64,000 nucleotides of DNA, from contig PMHV01000024.1 in the NCBI GenBank assembly GCA_003156805.1, positions 1-64,000 of the forward strand. The letters run 5' to 3'. A model generated the notes under the pieces. The model saw only the letters and a program-made list of their open reading frames with translations. It ran no database searches and had not been told where the DNA came from. Numbering within the stretch: position 1 is the stretch's first letter; the number at the start of each line of letters is the position of its first letter. The stretch comes from Acidobacteriaceae bacterium (GTDB taxonomy: Bacteria; Acidobacteriota; Terriglobia; Terriglobales; Acidobacteriaceae). Position numbers and translations under genes: made by a program. Below, in pieces: positions 8,741 through 17,527 of this stretch.

Positions 8741-10069
8741 TTACTGGTTGGCAGAAAAGCCAGAAGAGTCAAAAGTTTCCGGCGGATCGAAAAAACATTG
8801 GTGCCAAAGGGCCGCATCCGACAGAGTACCAGCTTTCCATTGCTGAAGCGTGGGCAGAGTGGCGGCGATCATGCCTCCGTCGGCGGAATCGAAAATCAAT
8901 ACCAGCCCAGCCAGATCTTGCGGCTTCTTCGCAAGCTCCGCGTAATCCTTGTCGAACAAAGACTTGGCGAATGCCAGCTTGGCTTCGGACCCGCCATCCT
9001 TTTCGTTTTCATCTGCCTTCTGCACGCTGACAATCTTCACGTTCTTGCCCCGAAGAGGCTGCCAATCTCCCGGAAATGGCGCAGTTTCCTCCCGGCTGGC
9101 CCGAAACAGGTCGGCGGCGGCAGAGGTTGGCGCCGGGCCGGGGTGCGCGTCGGTGTCGGGAATACTATCGGGCATTTCCAGACTGTTGCGCCAGATCCAG
9201 CCGCGCGAAAGGCCGGAAATTCGGACATGAACCCAGTCCGGGTTGAAGTCCAACATTTCGAACTCGTCGTGCGCGCTGGCGAGAAACAGCGTCTTCGCAT
9301 TCAGGCTTGGTGTCGCGACCACGGCCGTGCCTGATTTTCTTACCGCCACCAGGTTCTTCGGATGAGCCTGATTTTTCAGAATCTCCTCCAGGCCGTCGGC
9401 CTCAGCTTTCAGACCGCTTGGATCCTCATCTCCCATCTTGTTTCGCGAGGTTTGCGAACCTTGCTGTTCCTGGGCGGCCAAACCCTGAGCCAAGGACGAA
9501 GAAAGCGCACCCCCGGTTTCGGGAAGCCTGGGCATGGGCGCCGCCAGCGTTGGCTCGGCCGCGGCCGGCTGTGTGGCCGACGGGGGCGTGACGGAAGTAA
9601 CCCCGCTCTTGCTGCCGAGAACCTCCGCCAACTGATCGAGCAGATCCTGTTCGAGGCGGCCATTCGAGGTCAGTAACTGGTAACCGGAGCGCGAAGCGAC
9701 GGAGTCCGCGTACCAGGCCGTCACTTTCGTGCTGATCCGCACTAGAGATCCGCCGGAAGCAGTCGAAACCACCTGCAGGGTGCATTGATAGTAGCCACGC
9801 TGATAGCGGTCCAGAGGATGATCCTTCGGAACGGCAAAGCCATCGAGAACCGGCAGCCGCCCGCCCAACGAGGATTGCAATTCCTGCAGCGCCTTTTCCA
9901 CCGTCACCTTGGATTGGGGAAAGGTCCGTTCGGTGGCATTGCCCTGTGCTGCTGCGCCTGCCGCATAAATCAGCAGCAAAGCGACAGCCAGCAGCGCTTG
10001 GATCCCAGGACCGCGGCCCGAAGCGAGGCTGTTCACGGCAGCAACTCCAATTGATCGCGAGGAATCCAT
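8741..10069 (-). CDS. Secreted protein with SH3-like domain
   Basis: 442 residues. A hydrophobic segment near the N-terminus (IQALLAVALLLIYAAGAAAQ) looks like a signal peptide, though a 25-residue leader precedes it. The N-terminal region (KALQELQSSLGGRLPVLDGF ... CTLQVVSTASGGSLVRISTK) reads as an alpha/beta domain of unknown type. A bacterial SH3-like segment follows: AVVATPSLNAKTLFLASAHD, DWVHVRISGLSRGWIWRNSL. The last 130 residues match nothing I recognise. The start lies inside the 3' end of the gene at 10033-11199 (37-bp overlap), so the two are probably translated together. SH3b domains in secreted proteins often bind peptidoglycan or peptides, but no function can be assigned. Confidence 0.65.
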   Translation of the reverse strand: MDSSRSIGVAAVNSLASGRGPGIQALLAVALLLIYAAGAAAQGNATERTFPQSKVTVEKALQELQSSLGGRLPVLDGFAVPKDHPLDRYQRGYYQCTLQVVSTASGGSLVRISTKVTAWYADSVASRSGYQLLTSNGRLEQDLLDQLAEVLGSKSGVTSVTPPSATQPAAAEPTLAAPMPRLPETGGALSSSLAQGLAAQEQQGSQTSRNKMGDEDPSGLKAEADGLEEILKNQAHPKNLVAVRKSGTAVVATPSLNAKTLFLASAHDEFEMLDFNPDWVHVRISGLSRGWIWRNSLEMPDSIPDTDAHPGPAPTSAAADLFRASREETAPFPGDWQPLRGKNVKIVSVQKADENEKDGGSEAKLAFAKSLFDKDYAELAKKPQDLAGLVLIFDSADGGMIAATLPTLQQWKAGTLSDAALWHQCFFDPPETFDSSGFSANQ

Positions 10070-11199
10070 CCATGCTGGCCGTCGTGGGTTTCCACTCCGA
10101 ACCAGTAGGGCGTGGAAATCACAATGAGAACCTCCGTACCAGTGGATAGAGACTTCAGGGTACTCGCCGTGTGGAAGGGTGCGGACTTGAGCGGAGCGCC
10201 GGGCGCTTTCACCAGCCGCTCCACCTGCCGGCGAAGATCCTGAACGCGCTGCTCCAAAGTCTGGGCCGGGGCGGATGCGGAGAGCTGTGAGGTTGAAGGC
10301 TCCGGGGTGGTGACCTCGACTCGATTTTCCATGACCGGCTGAGGTGTCGGGCCAGCTTGAGATTCTCGAGAGCTCGAAACCGGCGGGGATGAATTAGCGG
10401 AGGGATTTGCGCCATTCACGCCCAGGCGCTGTTTTCGCTCCACCTGCTCCTGCCGTTCCCTTTGCGCCTCGAGAGTCTCCTGCTTCATGGTTTCGATGGC
10501 GTCGAGGTGCTCCCGGATGTCTTTGTACTCGGCGGTTTCGACCGAACCGTTCGACTGGTGCACAGTGCGGCGGAAGTCCTCCTCATAGAGCGCGTCAATG
10601 CGCACGACGGTATTCTTGTCGCCTTGCCCGTGCACCACATAGCGCACGGCCAGCGTCCCGACATCCCCGCCATCTTTGAAGTTGCGCGGATCGAGCGCCT
10701 GCTTGCGCACCTTGTAGAAAACTTGTCCACCCTCGGTCCATGCGGGGAACACCGAGGAAGAAGCAACGGCGACAGCGCCGGTGATGTACTCGTCCTTGTT
10801 GTATTCCTTGGATCCACGGATGATCCCGCTCTGCACCACCTCCTGCACCACCTGCACCACTTCGGCTTCCGGCAACGGGATGTTGACGATGAGGCCCATG
10901 CCGTAATCGACTTTGTCCTTTTCGCGGCTTTGGAGGGGCAGAGCAGCCGCCAAGAACAGCAAGAAACCTGTTATTAGGCCGCACAGCAAGGCGTCAACTG
11001 AGGAGGGGGAAAATAGCCGGGTAACCGCCCCGCGGCCTGCCACCGGACTCGCGGGGACCGTCTCGGCTGTGCGAAACAGATCGGGAGCCAGCCACGTGCC
11101 GCCAACATCGTTTCGGAAATTCCTCCGGCTCCCCACTGCGAATCTCCCGTTTCCACACTGGCTGAGAGTCTCATACGCCGATGAGCGCAAGCCTGTCAA
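10033..11199 (-). CDS. Membrane-anchored or secreted protein with C-terminal SH3-like domain
   Basis: 388 residues from ATG 11199. A single hydrophobic helix (ALLCGLITGFLLFLAAALPL) lies about 70 residues in, so the true start may be further downstream or this may be a signal anchor. After it comes a domain with VEVVQEVV-like periodicity (LPEAEVVQVVQEVVQSGIIR, ALYEEDFRRTVHQSNGSVET), then a coiled-coil stretch (EAQRERQEQVERKQRLGV), a Ser/Pro-rich linker, a second short coiled coil (LEQRVQDLRRQVERLV) and a C-terminal SH3-like module (GTEVLIVISTPYWFGVETHD ... GWIPRDQLELLP). It forms a two-gene unit with the downstream SH3 gene. Function unknown. Confidence 0.65.
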   Translation of the reverse strand: MTGLRSSAYETLSQCGNGRFAVGSRRNFRNDVGGTWLAPDLFRTAETVPASPVAGRGAVTRLFSPSSVDALLCGLITGFLLFLAAALPLQSREKDKVDYGMGLIVNIPLPEAEVVQVVQEVVQSGIIRGSKEYNKDEYITGAVAVASSSVFPAWTEGGQVFYKVRKQALDPRNFKDGGDVGTLAVRYVVHGQGDKNTVVRIDALYEEDFRRTVHQSNGSVETAEYKDIREHLDAIETMKQETLEAQRERQEQVERKQRLGVNGANPSANSSPPVSSSRESQAGPTPQPVMENRVEVTTPEPSTSQLSASAPAQTLEQRVQDLRRQVERLVKAPGAPLKSAPFHTASTLKSLSTGTEVLIVISTPYWFGVETHDGQHGWIPRDQLELLP

Positions 11200-11364
11200 C
11201 TGGACCGGGCAATTTTCTCGAAATCGGGACGGGCCGCGAAATTAGCAGGCAGAACTGCAGGAAACTCACGAAAACTAAGGAGGGGAGAAAAAAATTGGGT
11301 ATTCACGTTAACACTATTTTTACAAAGACCGTTGTCACGAAAATGTAAGAAAGTGGATTTACCC

Positions 11365-11394
11365 CTTGAACTACGACTTGCAGTAGTAGTAGGA
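11365..11394 (+). promoter_or_regulatory. Candidate sigma70 promoter with internal palindrome
   Basis: TTGAAC at 11365-11370 and TAGGAT at 11389-11394 with an 18-bp spacer. The spacer carries ACTAC (11369-11373) and GTAGT (11382-11386), a 5-bp inverted repeat with 8 bp between the arms. That geometry suits a repressor site and loosely resembles BlaI/MecI-type TACTAC...GTAGTA operators. No such regulator is encoded in the window. Confidence 0.35.
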
Positions 11395-11535
11395 TTCCGC
11401 CCCGGTACGATGGTATGACCAATTCTGAAATTCAAGGGTCGCTCACTGACGGAGCAGAACGCCATCGGGAGGCGGGTTGCTGCTGGGCCTTCGTTTGCGC
11501 CTTCGGCATTGTGGAAGAAAGTCATCGCCACGAGA

Positions 11536-11577
11536 AACGATCTTTGTCTAACGATCTCTGTCTAACGATCTCTGTCT
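11536..11577 (+). repeat. 14-bp tandem repeat in the respiratory operon leader
   Basis: Three units of 14 bp: aacgatctttgtct, aacgatctctgtct, aacgatctctgtct. The array ends one base before the ribosome-binding site GAGGAG (11578-11583) of the porin-cytochrome gene, so copy-number change would alter the leader just upstream of the Shine-Dalgarno. Confidence 0.8.
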
Positions 11578-11589
11578 GAGGAGTAAGGC

Positions 11590-13038
11590 ATGGGTATGAT
11601 CAAGCAATCTCGCGTGGGTCCGAAATTTTCCTTTGCGACCTCCGTGGTAACGGCCGCACTGATGCTAACCATCCTGATGCTGAGTGCCAGCCAGCGGGCC
11701 AATGCCCTTCCGGCCTTCGCCCGGAAATACGGCCTGCGCTGCTCCGCTTGCCATGAATCCTGGCCGATGCTCAACTACTTCGGCCAGAAGTTCAAGGACA
11801 ACGGCTACCAGCTCATGAACGACCGTGATGCTCCGATCTGGCAGAATCCGGGCTATTGGCCGGTTACCTTCCGCATCACGCCGATCTGGCACCGGGTGAG
11901 CACCGGCAAAGTCGATATTGATACATACTCGGGCGGAGTGCTCTCAGGTTCGGCGATCCAGCGCGTCACGAGTTCCGGCTTTGACCTGAGCGGCCTCGAC
12001 TTCCACACGGGTGGCACGCTGGAAAAGAACTTCTCGTTCTACGTGCTGCCGTCTTCCGATCCGACGGCTTCTTTCCACTTTGAAACGGTCATGGCGCGGC
12101 TCGACAACCTTTTCGGCAGCTCTTGGCTCAACGTGAAGCTGGGCAAGTTCGAACTCGATAACCTGCTTTCAGAAAAGCGCATCCTGACGCTAACCGCTAA
12201 CGGGGGCATCTACCAGCTCTACCACTTCATCCCGGCGGGCGATGGCAACATCTTCGGCCAAATGGGAGACAACCAGCTCGGGGTTGAGGTGTTGGGCCAC
12301 TCGTACGACGACCGTACGCGCTACTCCGCAGCCCTGCTTAGCTCCAATGACGGTCAGGTGGAGCTATCCTATGGCAACGCCTACACGGGATTCGTTACCT
12401 TCAGTCAGGCCTTCGACACCGGCAAGGCTGGGGTGCAGCGCATTGGAGCCTACGCGATGGTCGGCGAGGCTCCAACCACGTGGCTCACTACCGGCGGCGC
12501 GCTCTTTACCGGCGCCAACGGCACTGGCCCCGCCGCGATCGGCAACAAGTCTTTCAGCCGTGAGGGCTTCGTTGGGCAATTCTACTTCGGCCAGCATGCC
12601 GACCTTACGGTTGTGACTCAGCATGGGCAGGATAGCGCTTGGTTCGGGCAAGGGTATGGCGATTTGATCGACGGGATCGTCACGAATAACAACACCACGG
12701 GGACGGTCTTGCCCGCTGGCTCACAGGCGCCGACGTGGAATGGCGTCTTGTTTGAGCCGCACTACGTCTACAGCCCGCAGCTCATCTTCATCGGGCGGTA
12801 CGAAACGATCCGGATGTCGCAGCAGGCCGACGGGCCGGGATCAGCCGTTCCTTCTGCTTCCAACCTTGGCAATATCTCGACGTACACCATCGGCTACCGC
12901 TACAACCCGTTCATGACCAGCCGGGCCGGCTTTGCGTGGCACAACGAGTACAACTGGTTGCACTCCGACGGCACGGGCCCGAACGGCGCCAACATCAACA
13001 CCAGCGAATTGTTGCTCGGCTTTGACTTTGACTTCTAG
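11590..13038 (+). CDS. Outer-membrane monoheme porin-cytochrome, Cyc2-like
   Basis: 482 residues. A signal peptide (to about residue 38, ending ...SQRANA) is followed at once by one c-type heme site, CSACH (51-55), in the context LPAFARKYGLRCSACHESWP and then LNYFGQKFKDNGYQ. The remaining 400 residues are rich in alternating polar/aromatic strands and end in LLLGFDFDF, a C-terminal Phe typical of BAM-folded beta-barrels. This layout, heme plug plus barrel in one chain, is that of Cyc2-type porin-cytochromes, some of which oxidise Fe(II) outside the cell. Other cytochrome-porins share the N-terminal motif, so the donor is inferred, not shown. First gene of the operon; ribosome-binding site GAGGAG. 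Confidence 0.72.
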   Translation: MGMIKQSRVGPKFSFATSVVTAALMLTILMLSASQRANALPAFARKYGLRCSACHESWPMLNYFGQKFKDNGYQLMNDRDAPIWQNPGYWPVTFRITPIWHRVSTGKVDIDTYSGGVLSGSAIQRVTSSGFDLSGLDFHTGGTLEKNFSFYVLPSSDPTASFHFETVMARLDNLFGSSWLNVKLGKFELDNLLSEKRILTLTANGGIYQLYHFIPAGDGNIFGQMGDNQLGVEVLGHSYDDRTRYSAALLSSNDGQVELSYGNAYTGFVTFSQAFDTGKAGVQRIGAYAMVGEAPTTWLTTGGALFTGANGTGPAAIGNKSFSREGFVGQFYFGQHADLTVVTQHGQDSAWFGQGYGDLIDGIVTNNNTTGTVLPAGSQAPTWNGVLFEPHYVYSPQLIFIGRYETIRMSQQADGPGSAVPSASNLGNISTYTIGYRYNPFMTSRAGFAWHNEYNWLHSDGTGPNGANINTSELLLGFDFDF

Positions 13039-13050
13039 AGAGGGACAGAC

Positions 13051-13920
13051 ATGCGGAGAACGTTGCGGAAGTGGTCGCCATTCATAGCTGCTGCTGCGGT
13101 TTTCGCCCTTGCTCCTGCTTTATCGGCGCAGCTAACTCAGTACGATCTGGAGCCGCGCTCGGGCATGGAAAGCCACATCGGGAATATTACCGGCCACGCC
13201 AAGGACGCCAAGGCCGACTACCGCCGCTTTTGCGTCGGTTGCCACGGCGAACTCGGCGACGGAAACGGCGAAAACTTTCCTTGGCTCGACCCCAAGCCCC
13301 GCGATTTCCAATTGGGCATATTTAAGTGCCGCTCCACCCCCACTGGGACTTTGCCCACCGACGAGGATTTATCCAACACCCTCGCTCGCGGCTTGGACCG
13401 GTCGAATATGCCGCAATGGAGCAACCTTACCAAGCAGCAGCGCGCCGACTTGGTGGCATGGGTCAAACATTTCTCCCCACGCTGGGTGAGTGAAAAGCCC
13501 GGCACGCCAATTCAGATTCCGGCAGAGCCAGAGGTCACACCGGAGCGCATCAAGGCGGGTCGCGATGTATTCGCCAAGGTGCAGTGCTGGAAGTGCCACG
13601 GCGTGGAGGGTAAAGCCGACGGGCCATCAGCCGCGACTCTCACCGACGATCAGGGCCGCCCTATCCTGGCCTTCAACTTCACTGAAGGGGCCAGGCCAAA
13701 GTGCGGATCTACGGATCAAGATTTGTATAAGATTTTCATGACCGGCTTGGACGGCACTCCGATGCCGTCGTTCGCGGATAACATTAAGCCGGATGAGGCT
13801 TGGGACTTGGTTTTCTACTTGAAGGCCCTCGAGCCCCAGAAGAGCAAAGAAAAAGCGATCGCCAAGCAACTGGGATTGAAACCGGTCGACCCCAATGCGC
13901 CGCCGCCCAGCGGGCAGTAG
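13051..13920 (+). CDS. Periplasmic diheme cytochrome c
   Basis: 289 residues with a signal peptide (MRRTLRKWSPFIAAAAVFAL...ALSA). Two cytochrome c domains are visible, each with one heme site: CVGCH at residues 61-65 and CWKCH at 179-183. Candidate axial Met residues are in NMPQW and GTPMPSF. The first domain contains CRSTPTGTLPTDEDL, a pattern common in cytochromes next to oxidases. It starts 12 bp after the porin-cytochrome stop with ribosome-binding site GAGGGA, so it is co-translated in the operon. It probably shuttles electrons through the periplasm towards the CuA subunit. The Pro-rich C-terminus (PNAPPPSGQ) is likely unstructured. Confidence 0.88.
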   Translation: MRRTLRKWSPFIAAAAVFALAPALSAQLTQYDLEPRSGMESHIGNITGHAKDAKADYRRFCVGCHGELGDGNGENFPWLDPKPRDFQLGIFKCRSTPTGTLPTDEDLSNTLARGLDRSNMPQWSNLTKQQRADLVAWVKHFSPRWVSEKPGTPIQIPAEPEVTPERIKAGRDVFAKVQCWKCHGVEGKADGPSAATLTDDQGRPILAFNFTEGARPKCGSTDQDLYKIFMTGLDGTPMPSFADNIKPDEAWDLVFYLKALEPQKSKEKAIAKQLGLKPVDPNAPPPSGQ

Positions 13921-13993
13921 TCATACAGCAAACCCGGCACGGCGCTGCGTTACGTTTGCGTTTTTTTGCACGTCTTTTTAAGGAGAGCCTTTC

Positions 13994-14743
13994 ATGAAGA
14001 GCCGCTACAGACGCATTCTTTCCGCTGTACTATCAACGGTAGTATTGATTGGTGGCGGCGCATTGATCCTAGGCCAGAGAGTCAATGCCGCCGGTGAAGG
14101 CAAGATTACCGGAAGTGTCAAACTCAATGGCGCCGCTCCCCACATGAAGGGCATCGACATGTCGAAAGACCCCTATTGCGCCAAAGCCCACGCCACCGAT
14201 CCCGGTCACTTGGAAACGGTAGTGGCTGGCGCAAACGGAGGATTGGAGAATGTGGTCCTCTACATTTCCGACGGCTTGTCTGGCAGCGCGCTCACTGACG
14301 TTCCCACGGCCGTCCCCGTGTTTGATCAGAAGAATTGCGTGTATACACCCCACGTATTGGCGATGGACATCGGCCAGAAATTCAAGGTGGTGACCAGCGA
14401 TCAGACGGCCCACAATATTCACCCGAACCCCAACCCGATGACCGGCAATATCCCGTGGAATCAGTCTCAGCCGCCGGGAGCGCCGCCAGTCGAGAAGAGC
14501 TGGAAAGCGGCGGAGGTGATTCCGGTGCAGTGCAACATCCATCCCTGGATGCACGGATGGTTCGTCGTGGTCAAAGGGCCCTATGCGACCACTGACAGCA
14601 GCGGTGCCTACACCATTAACAATGTGCCTCCGGGAAGCTACACGGTGACAGCGTGGCAGGAAGAGTACGGAACTCAGACACAGAAGGTCACAGTCGCTGG
14701 GGGACAGTCGGCGACTGCTGATTTCACGTTTAAGGCTAAGTAG
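13994..14743 (+). CDS. Cupredoxin-like protein with carboxypeptidase-regulatory domain
   Basis: 249 residues, signal peptide to about residue 33. The middle is a plastocyanin-like domain: a His in TSDQTAHNIHPNP (about 140) and the cluster QCNIHPWMHGWF supplying Cys180, His183 and Met186 (or His187), as in type 1 copper sites. The C-terminal 55 residues (ATTDSSGAYTINNVPPGSYT) are a carboxypeptidase-regulatory-like beta-sandwich. The N-terminal GKITGSVKLNGAAP is also beta-rich. Ribosome-binding site AAGGAG. Its position between the diheme cytochrome and CuA subunit II suggests a small electron carrier; copper binding is inferred from the motif only. Confidence 0.75.
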   Translation: MKSRYRRILSAVLSTVVLIGGGALILGQRVNAAGEGKITGSVKLNGAAPHMKGIDMSKDPYCAKAHATDPGHLETVVAGANGGLENVVLYISDGLSGSALTDVPTAVPVFDQKNCVYTPHVLAMDIGQKFKVVTSDQTAHNIHPNPNPMTGNIPWNQSQPPGAPPVEKSWKAAEVIPVQCNIHPWMHGWFVVVKGPYATTDSSGAYTINNVPPGSYTVTAWQEEYGTQTQKVTVAGGQSATADFTFKAK

Positions 14744-14833
14744 CAACCCAATCGACGCAGAATAGCCGCCGCAAACTCTGTTGCGACGGCTAGTTCCTAA
14801 AAGGAGGCCGCCTCGGAACCGGGCCGGACGAGG

Positions 14834-15643
14834 ATGTTTATGGCGAAACTCTTTGCAGTCACGATCCTACTGATCGCGATTGGATCGGCGATCCCGATTC
14901 TGCGCCACACCTGGGACGCACCACCCGATATCTCCACGCATGGCACTCTAATCGACGAACAAATGTCGGATACCATGGTGGAAGCTGGGATCTCGTTCCT
15001 GGTGTCGCAGATCCTCCTGGCTTTCTTCATCTGGAAATTTTCCAGTTCGCGTCCGAGCGACAAGATCAAGACTTTTCCAGGCGGCGCGAAGACCATCGTC
15101 TGGGCGGCCTTCCTTCTGGTAGGAACGGAAGTGCTGGCGCTGGGAGTCTTCGGAGTCAAGGCTTGGGCCAACGTATACCTGACCCCTCCTTCAGCGAACG
15201 CTCTGCCCATCCAGGTGCAGGCCGAGCAGTTTGCGTTTTACTTTCGTTACCCGGGACCCGATGGCACGTTCGGCCCTGTTCACCCGGAAATGATTAATGG
15301 GGCCACGGAAAATTTTTTCGGCATCGACCAGACCAATGATGCCGACTCGAAGGACGATATTGTCACTGCGGAGATGGCGATCCCAGTGAACCGCGAGATT
15401 CATCTGCTGATGCACGCGAAGGACGTGGGGCACTCGTTTTTTGTCCCAGAGTTACGGGTGCAGCAGGACTTTGTTCCCGGACTCGATCTCTCGGTGCACT
15501 TCACGGCCACCAGGATTGGTCGGTACGAGATTGTCTGTACCCAGCTTTGTGGTTTGGGACACTACAACATGAAGGCATACCTAAGTGTGTTGTCCGCCCA
15601 AAACTACGATGACTGGCTCAAGAAGCAAGCGGCGCTACAGTAA
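14834..15643 (+). CDS. coxB: Cytochrome c oxidase subunit II
   Basis: 269 residues. Two transmembrane helices (about 4-22 and 88-112, with a further hydrophobic stretch near 52-68) precede a periplasmic cupredoxin domain. The binuclear CuA site is complete: His200 in GHSFFVPELR, then Cys235, Cys239, His243 and Met246 in CTQLCGLGHYNM. Gln237 stands where many mitochondrial-type subunits have Glu (CSELCG); Gln variants are known. No C-terminal cytochrome c fusion, so electrons must come from the separate diheme cytochrome or cupredoxin. It receives electrons and passes them to heme a in subunit I. The start could be ATG 14834 or ATG 14840. Confidence 0.93.
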   Translation: MFMAKLFAVTILLIAIGSAIPILRHTWDAPPDISTHGTLIDEQMSDTMVEAGISFLVSQILLAFFIWKFSSSRPSDKIKTFPGGAKTIVWAAFLLVGTEVLALGVFGVKAWANVYLTPPSANALPIQVQAEQFAFYFRYPGPDGTFGPVHPEMINGATENFFGIDQTNDADSKDDIVTAEMAIPVNREIHLLMHAKDVGHSFFVPELRVQQDFVPGLDLSVHFTATRIGRYEIVCTQLCGLGHYNMKAYLSVLSAQNYDDWLKKQAALQ

Positions 15644-15709
15644 ATCATTCAACGGGGCTGCATGCTGCTGATGAGCATTTCTCAGAACACTGTTTCTCCG
15701 AGGTGAACC

Positions 15710-17488
15710 ATGCACGACGTGCCAGTCCATCACCATGCGCCTCCCACCAGCTTTCTCCGGAAGCACGTCTTCAGCCTGGACCACAAAGTAATCGGGAAGC
15801 AGTATTACGGGCTGGCTTTGATCGCGGTGTTTGTAGGAATGATACTTTCCTGGCTGATGCGCATCCATCTCGGCTGGACCAACTTGGCCATCCCCGGGTT
15901 GCAGCTGCTCTCCAAGTCCGGCGCTCCCGGCGGCATCATAACCCCGGAGTATTACCTCCAGTTGATGACCATGCATGCCACCATCATGGTCTTCTTCGTG
16001 CTGACGACTGCCCCCTTCGCTGCCTTCGGCAATTATTTCTTACCGATTCAGGTGGGTGCCGAAGACATGCCCTTCCCGCATTTCAACATGATGTCGTTCT
16101 GGGTAACCTTCATCGGCTTCGTAGTTCTGATGTCATCGTTTTTTGTGGGCGACGGTCCAACCTTGGGCGGCTGGACGCAGTACGCGCCGCTAAGCGCAGT
16201 TGGCGCGGTATCCGGTCCCGGACAGGGCACAGGCGTGGTACTGTGGGCGACTGCCATCGCGATCTTCTGCATTGGCCAGTTGCTCGGCTCGCTAAACTTC
16301 ATCACCACTACCCTCGACATGAGGACGCGCGGAATGAGCATGTGGCGGCTGCCGTTCAGTGCGTGGGCCTGGTTCATCACCTCCATCATGGGCCTGACCG
16401 CTTTTGCGGTATTGATGCCGGCCTGCATTCTGCTCATCCTTGACCACGTTGCCGGTACCAGCTTTTTTGTGCCGGGCAATCTGGTGATCAATGGCCAGAT
16501 TCAACCGCACTCGGGCGGTTCGACATTGCTCTGGCAACATCTTTTCTGGTTCTTCGGGCACCCTGAGGTTTACATCGCCATCGTGCCCGGCATGGGCATC
16601 GTCTCCCATGTCCTGACTCCGAATCTGCGCAGGCCGCTGTTGAGCCATCGAGTCATGGTTTACTCCATGGGAGCGCTGGCGGTTCTCAGCTACATGGTGT
16701 ACGGCCATCACATGTTCGTCAGCGGAATGAACCCAGTTTCTTCGCTGGTTTTCTCCTTCCCCACGCTTGTTATCACCATTCCTTCGACGATCGTCGTGCT
16801 CATCTGGATGGGAAGCCTCTATGGCGCCAAGTTGCGCATCAACTCCCCGTCCTTGTTCGCTCTGGGCTTCATCTCGATGTTCATCACCGGCGGAATCAGC
16901 GGATTCTTCCTGGCCCAGCCTTCCATCGACATCATGCTGCACGCAACCTACTTCGTGGTGGGCCACTTTCACCTGGTAATGGGCGTCGCGGCGATGTTCG
17001 GAATCTTTGCCGGAACCTATTTCTGGTTTCCCAAGATGTTTGGCCGGATGATGAACGAGACCCTGGGAAAGATCCACTTCTGGTTGAGTTTCGTGGGCGC
17101 TTATTGCATCTTCATGCCGTTCCATTATCTTGGAATTGCCGGCAATGTCCGCCGCTACCCGGCCTTTACCGACGATTACTTGCAGCCGCTGATTCCGCTG
17201 CACCGCTTCATCACCGTCGCCGCCGTGCTGACCGGGATAGCCCAGTTCATCTTTCTCTACAATCTGGTCCACAGCCGCTTCTGGGGAAAACCAGCGCCAG
17301 AGAACCCCTGGGAAGCCACCTCGCTGGAGTGGAGCACGCCGTCTTCGCCGCCTCCGTTTGACAACTTTGGCGGCAAACTTCCAACGGTTTATCACGATCC
17401 TCATCAGTATGGCGTCGAAGGCGCGTCGGCCGACTACGTGATGCAGACGTCGCCGGAACAAATCAAGAGCGGCCACGACGAGGCGTAA
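15710..17488 (+). CDS. coxA: Cytochrome c oxidase subunit I (A-type)
   Basis: 592 residues, twelve or more membrane helices; reduces O2 to water and pumps protons. Conserved residues: low-spin heme ligand His89 (MTMHATIM), CuB/cross-link motif His284-Pro-Glu286-Val-Tyr288 (FFGHPEVY), CuB pair HH 333-334 (VYGHHMFVSGM), and heme ligands in VVGHFHLVM. The D-channel entry Asp119 and Asn126 are kept (GAEDMPFPHFN), and the Glu of HPEVY makes this an A1-like enzyme. The C-terminal extension (from about 540) is polar. It starts with ribosome-binding site GAGG after coxB and continues into two coxC genes. Confidence 0.96.
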   Translation: MHDVPVHHHAPPTSFLRKHVFSLDHKVIGKQYYGLALIAVFVGMILSWLMRIHLGWTNLAIPGLQLLSKSGAPGGIITPEYYLQLMTMHATIMVFFVLTTAPFAAFGNYFLPIQVGAEDMPFPHFNMMSFWVTFIGFVVLMSSFFVGDGPTLGGWTQYAPLSAVGAVSGPGQGTGVVLWATAIAIFCIGQLLGSLNFITTTLDMRTRGMSMWRLPFSAWAWFITSIMGLTAFAVLMPACILLILDHVAGTSFFVPGNLVINGQIQPHSGGSTLLWQHLFWFFGHPEVYIAIVPGMGIVSHVLTPNLRRPLLSHRVMVYSMGALAVLSYMVYGHHMFVSGMNPVSSLVFSFPTLVITIPSTIVVLIWMGSLYGAKLRINSPSLFALGFISMFITGGISGFFLAQPSIDIMLHATYFVVGHFHLVMGVAAMFGIFAGTYFWFPKMFGRMMNETLGKIHFWLSFVGAYCIFMPFHYLGIAGNVRRYPAFTDDYLQPLIPLHRFITVAAVLTGIAQFIFLYNLVHSRFWGKPAPENPWEATSLEWSTPSSPPPFDNFGGKLPTVYHDPHQYGVEGASADYVMQTSPEQIKSGHDEA

Positions 17489-17527
17489 CCGGGAACCTTA
17501 GCCGTTAGTTAAGGCGGTCTAAAGTTT

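Larger units (their letters stand above)
11200..11589. promoter_or_regulatory. Control region of the respiratory operon
   Basis: A 390-bp gap between divergently transcribed units with no gene I can support. It contains an AT-rich block (about 11290-11360), a sigma70-like promoter at 11365-11394 with an inverted repeat between its boxes, and three 14-bp tandem units directly before the ribosome-binding site of the porin-cytochrome gene. Confidence 0.5.

Noticed and set aside
16292-17476. 394-codon open frame antisense to cytochrome oxidase subunit I
   Set aside because: Extremely His/Arg-rich composition that follows from the complementary codons of a membrane protein; no domain.
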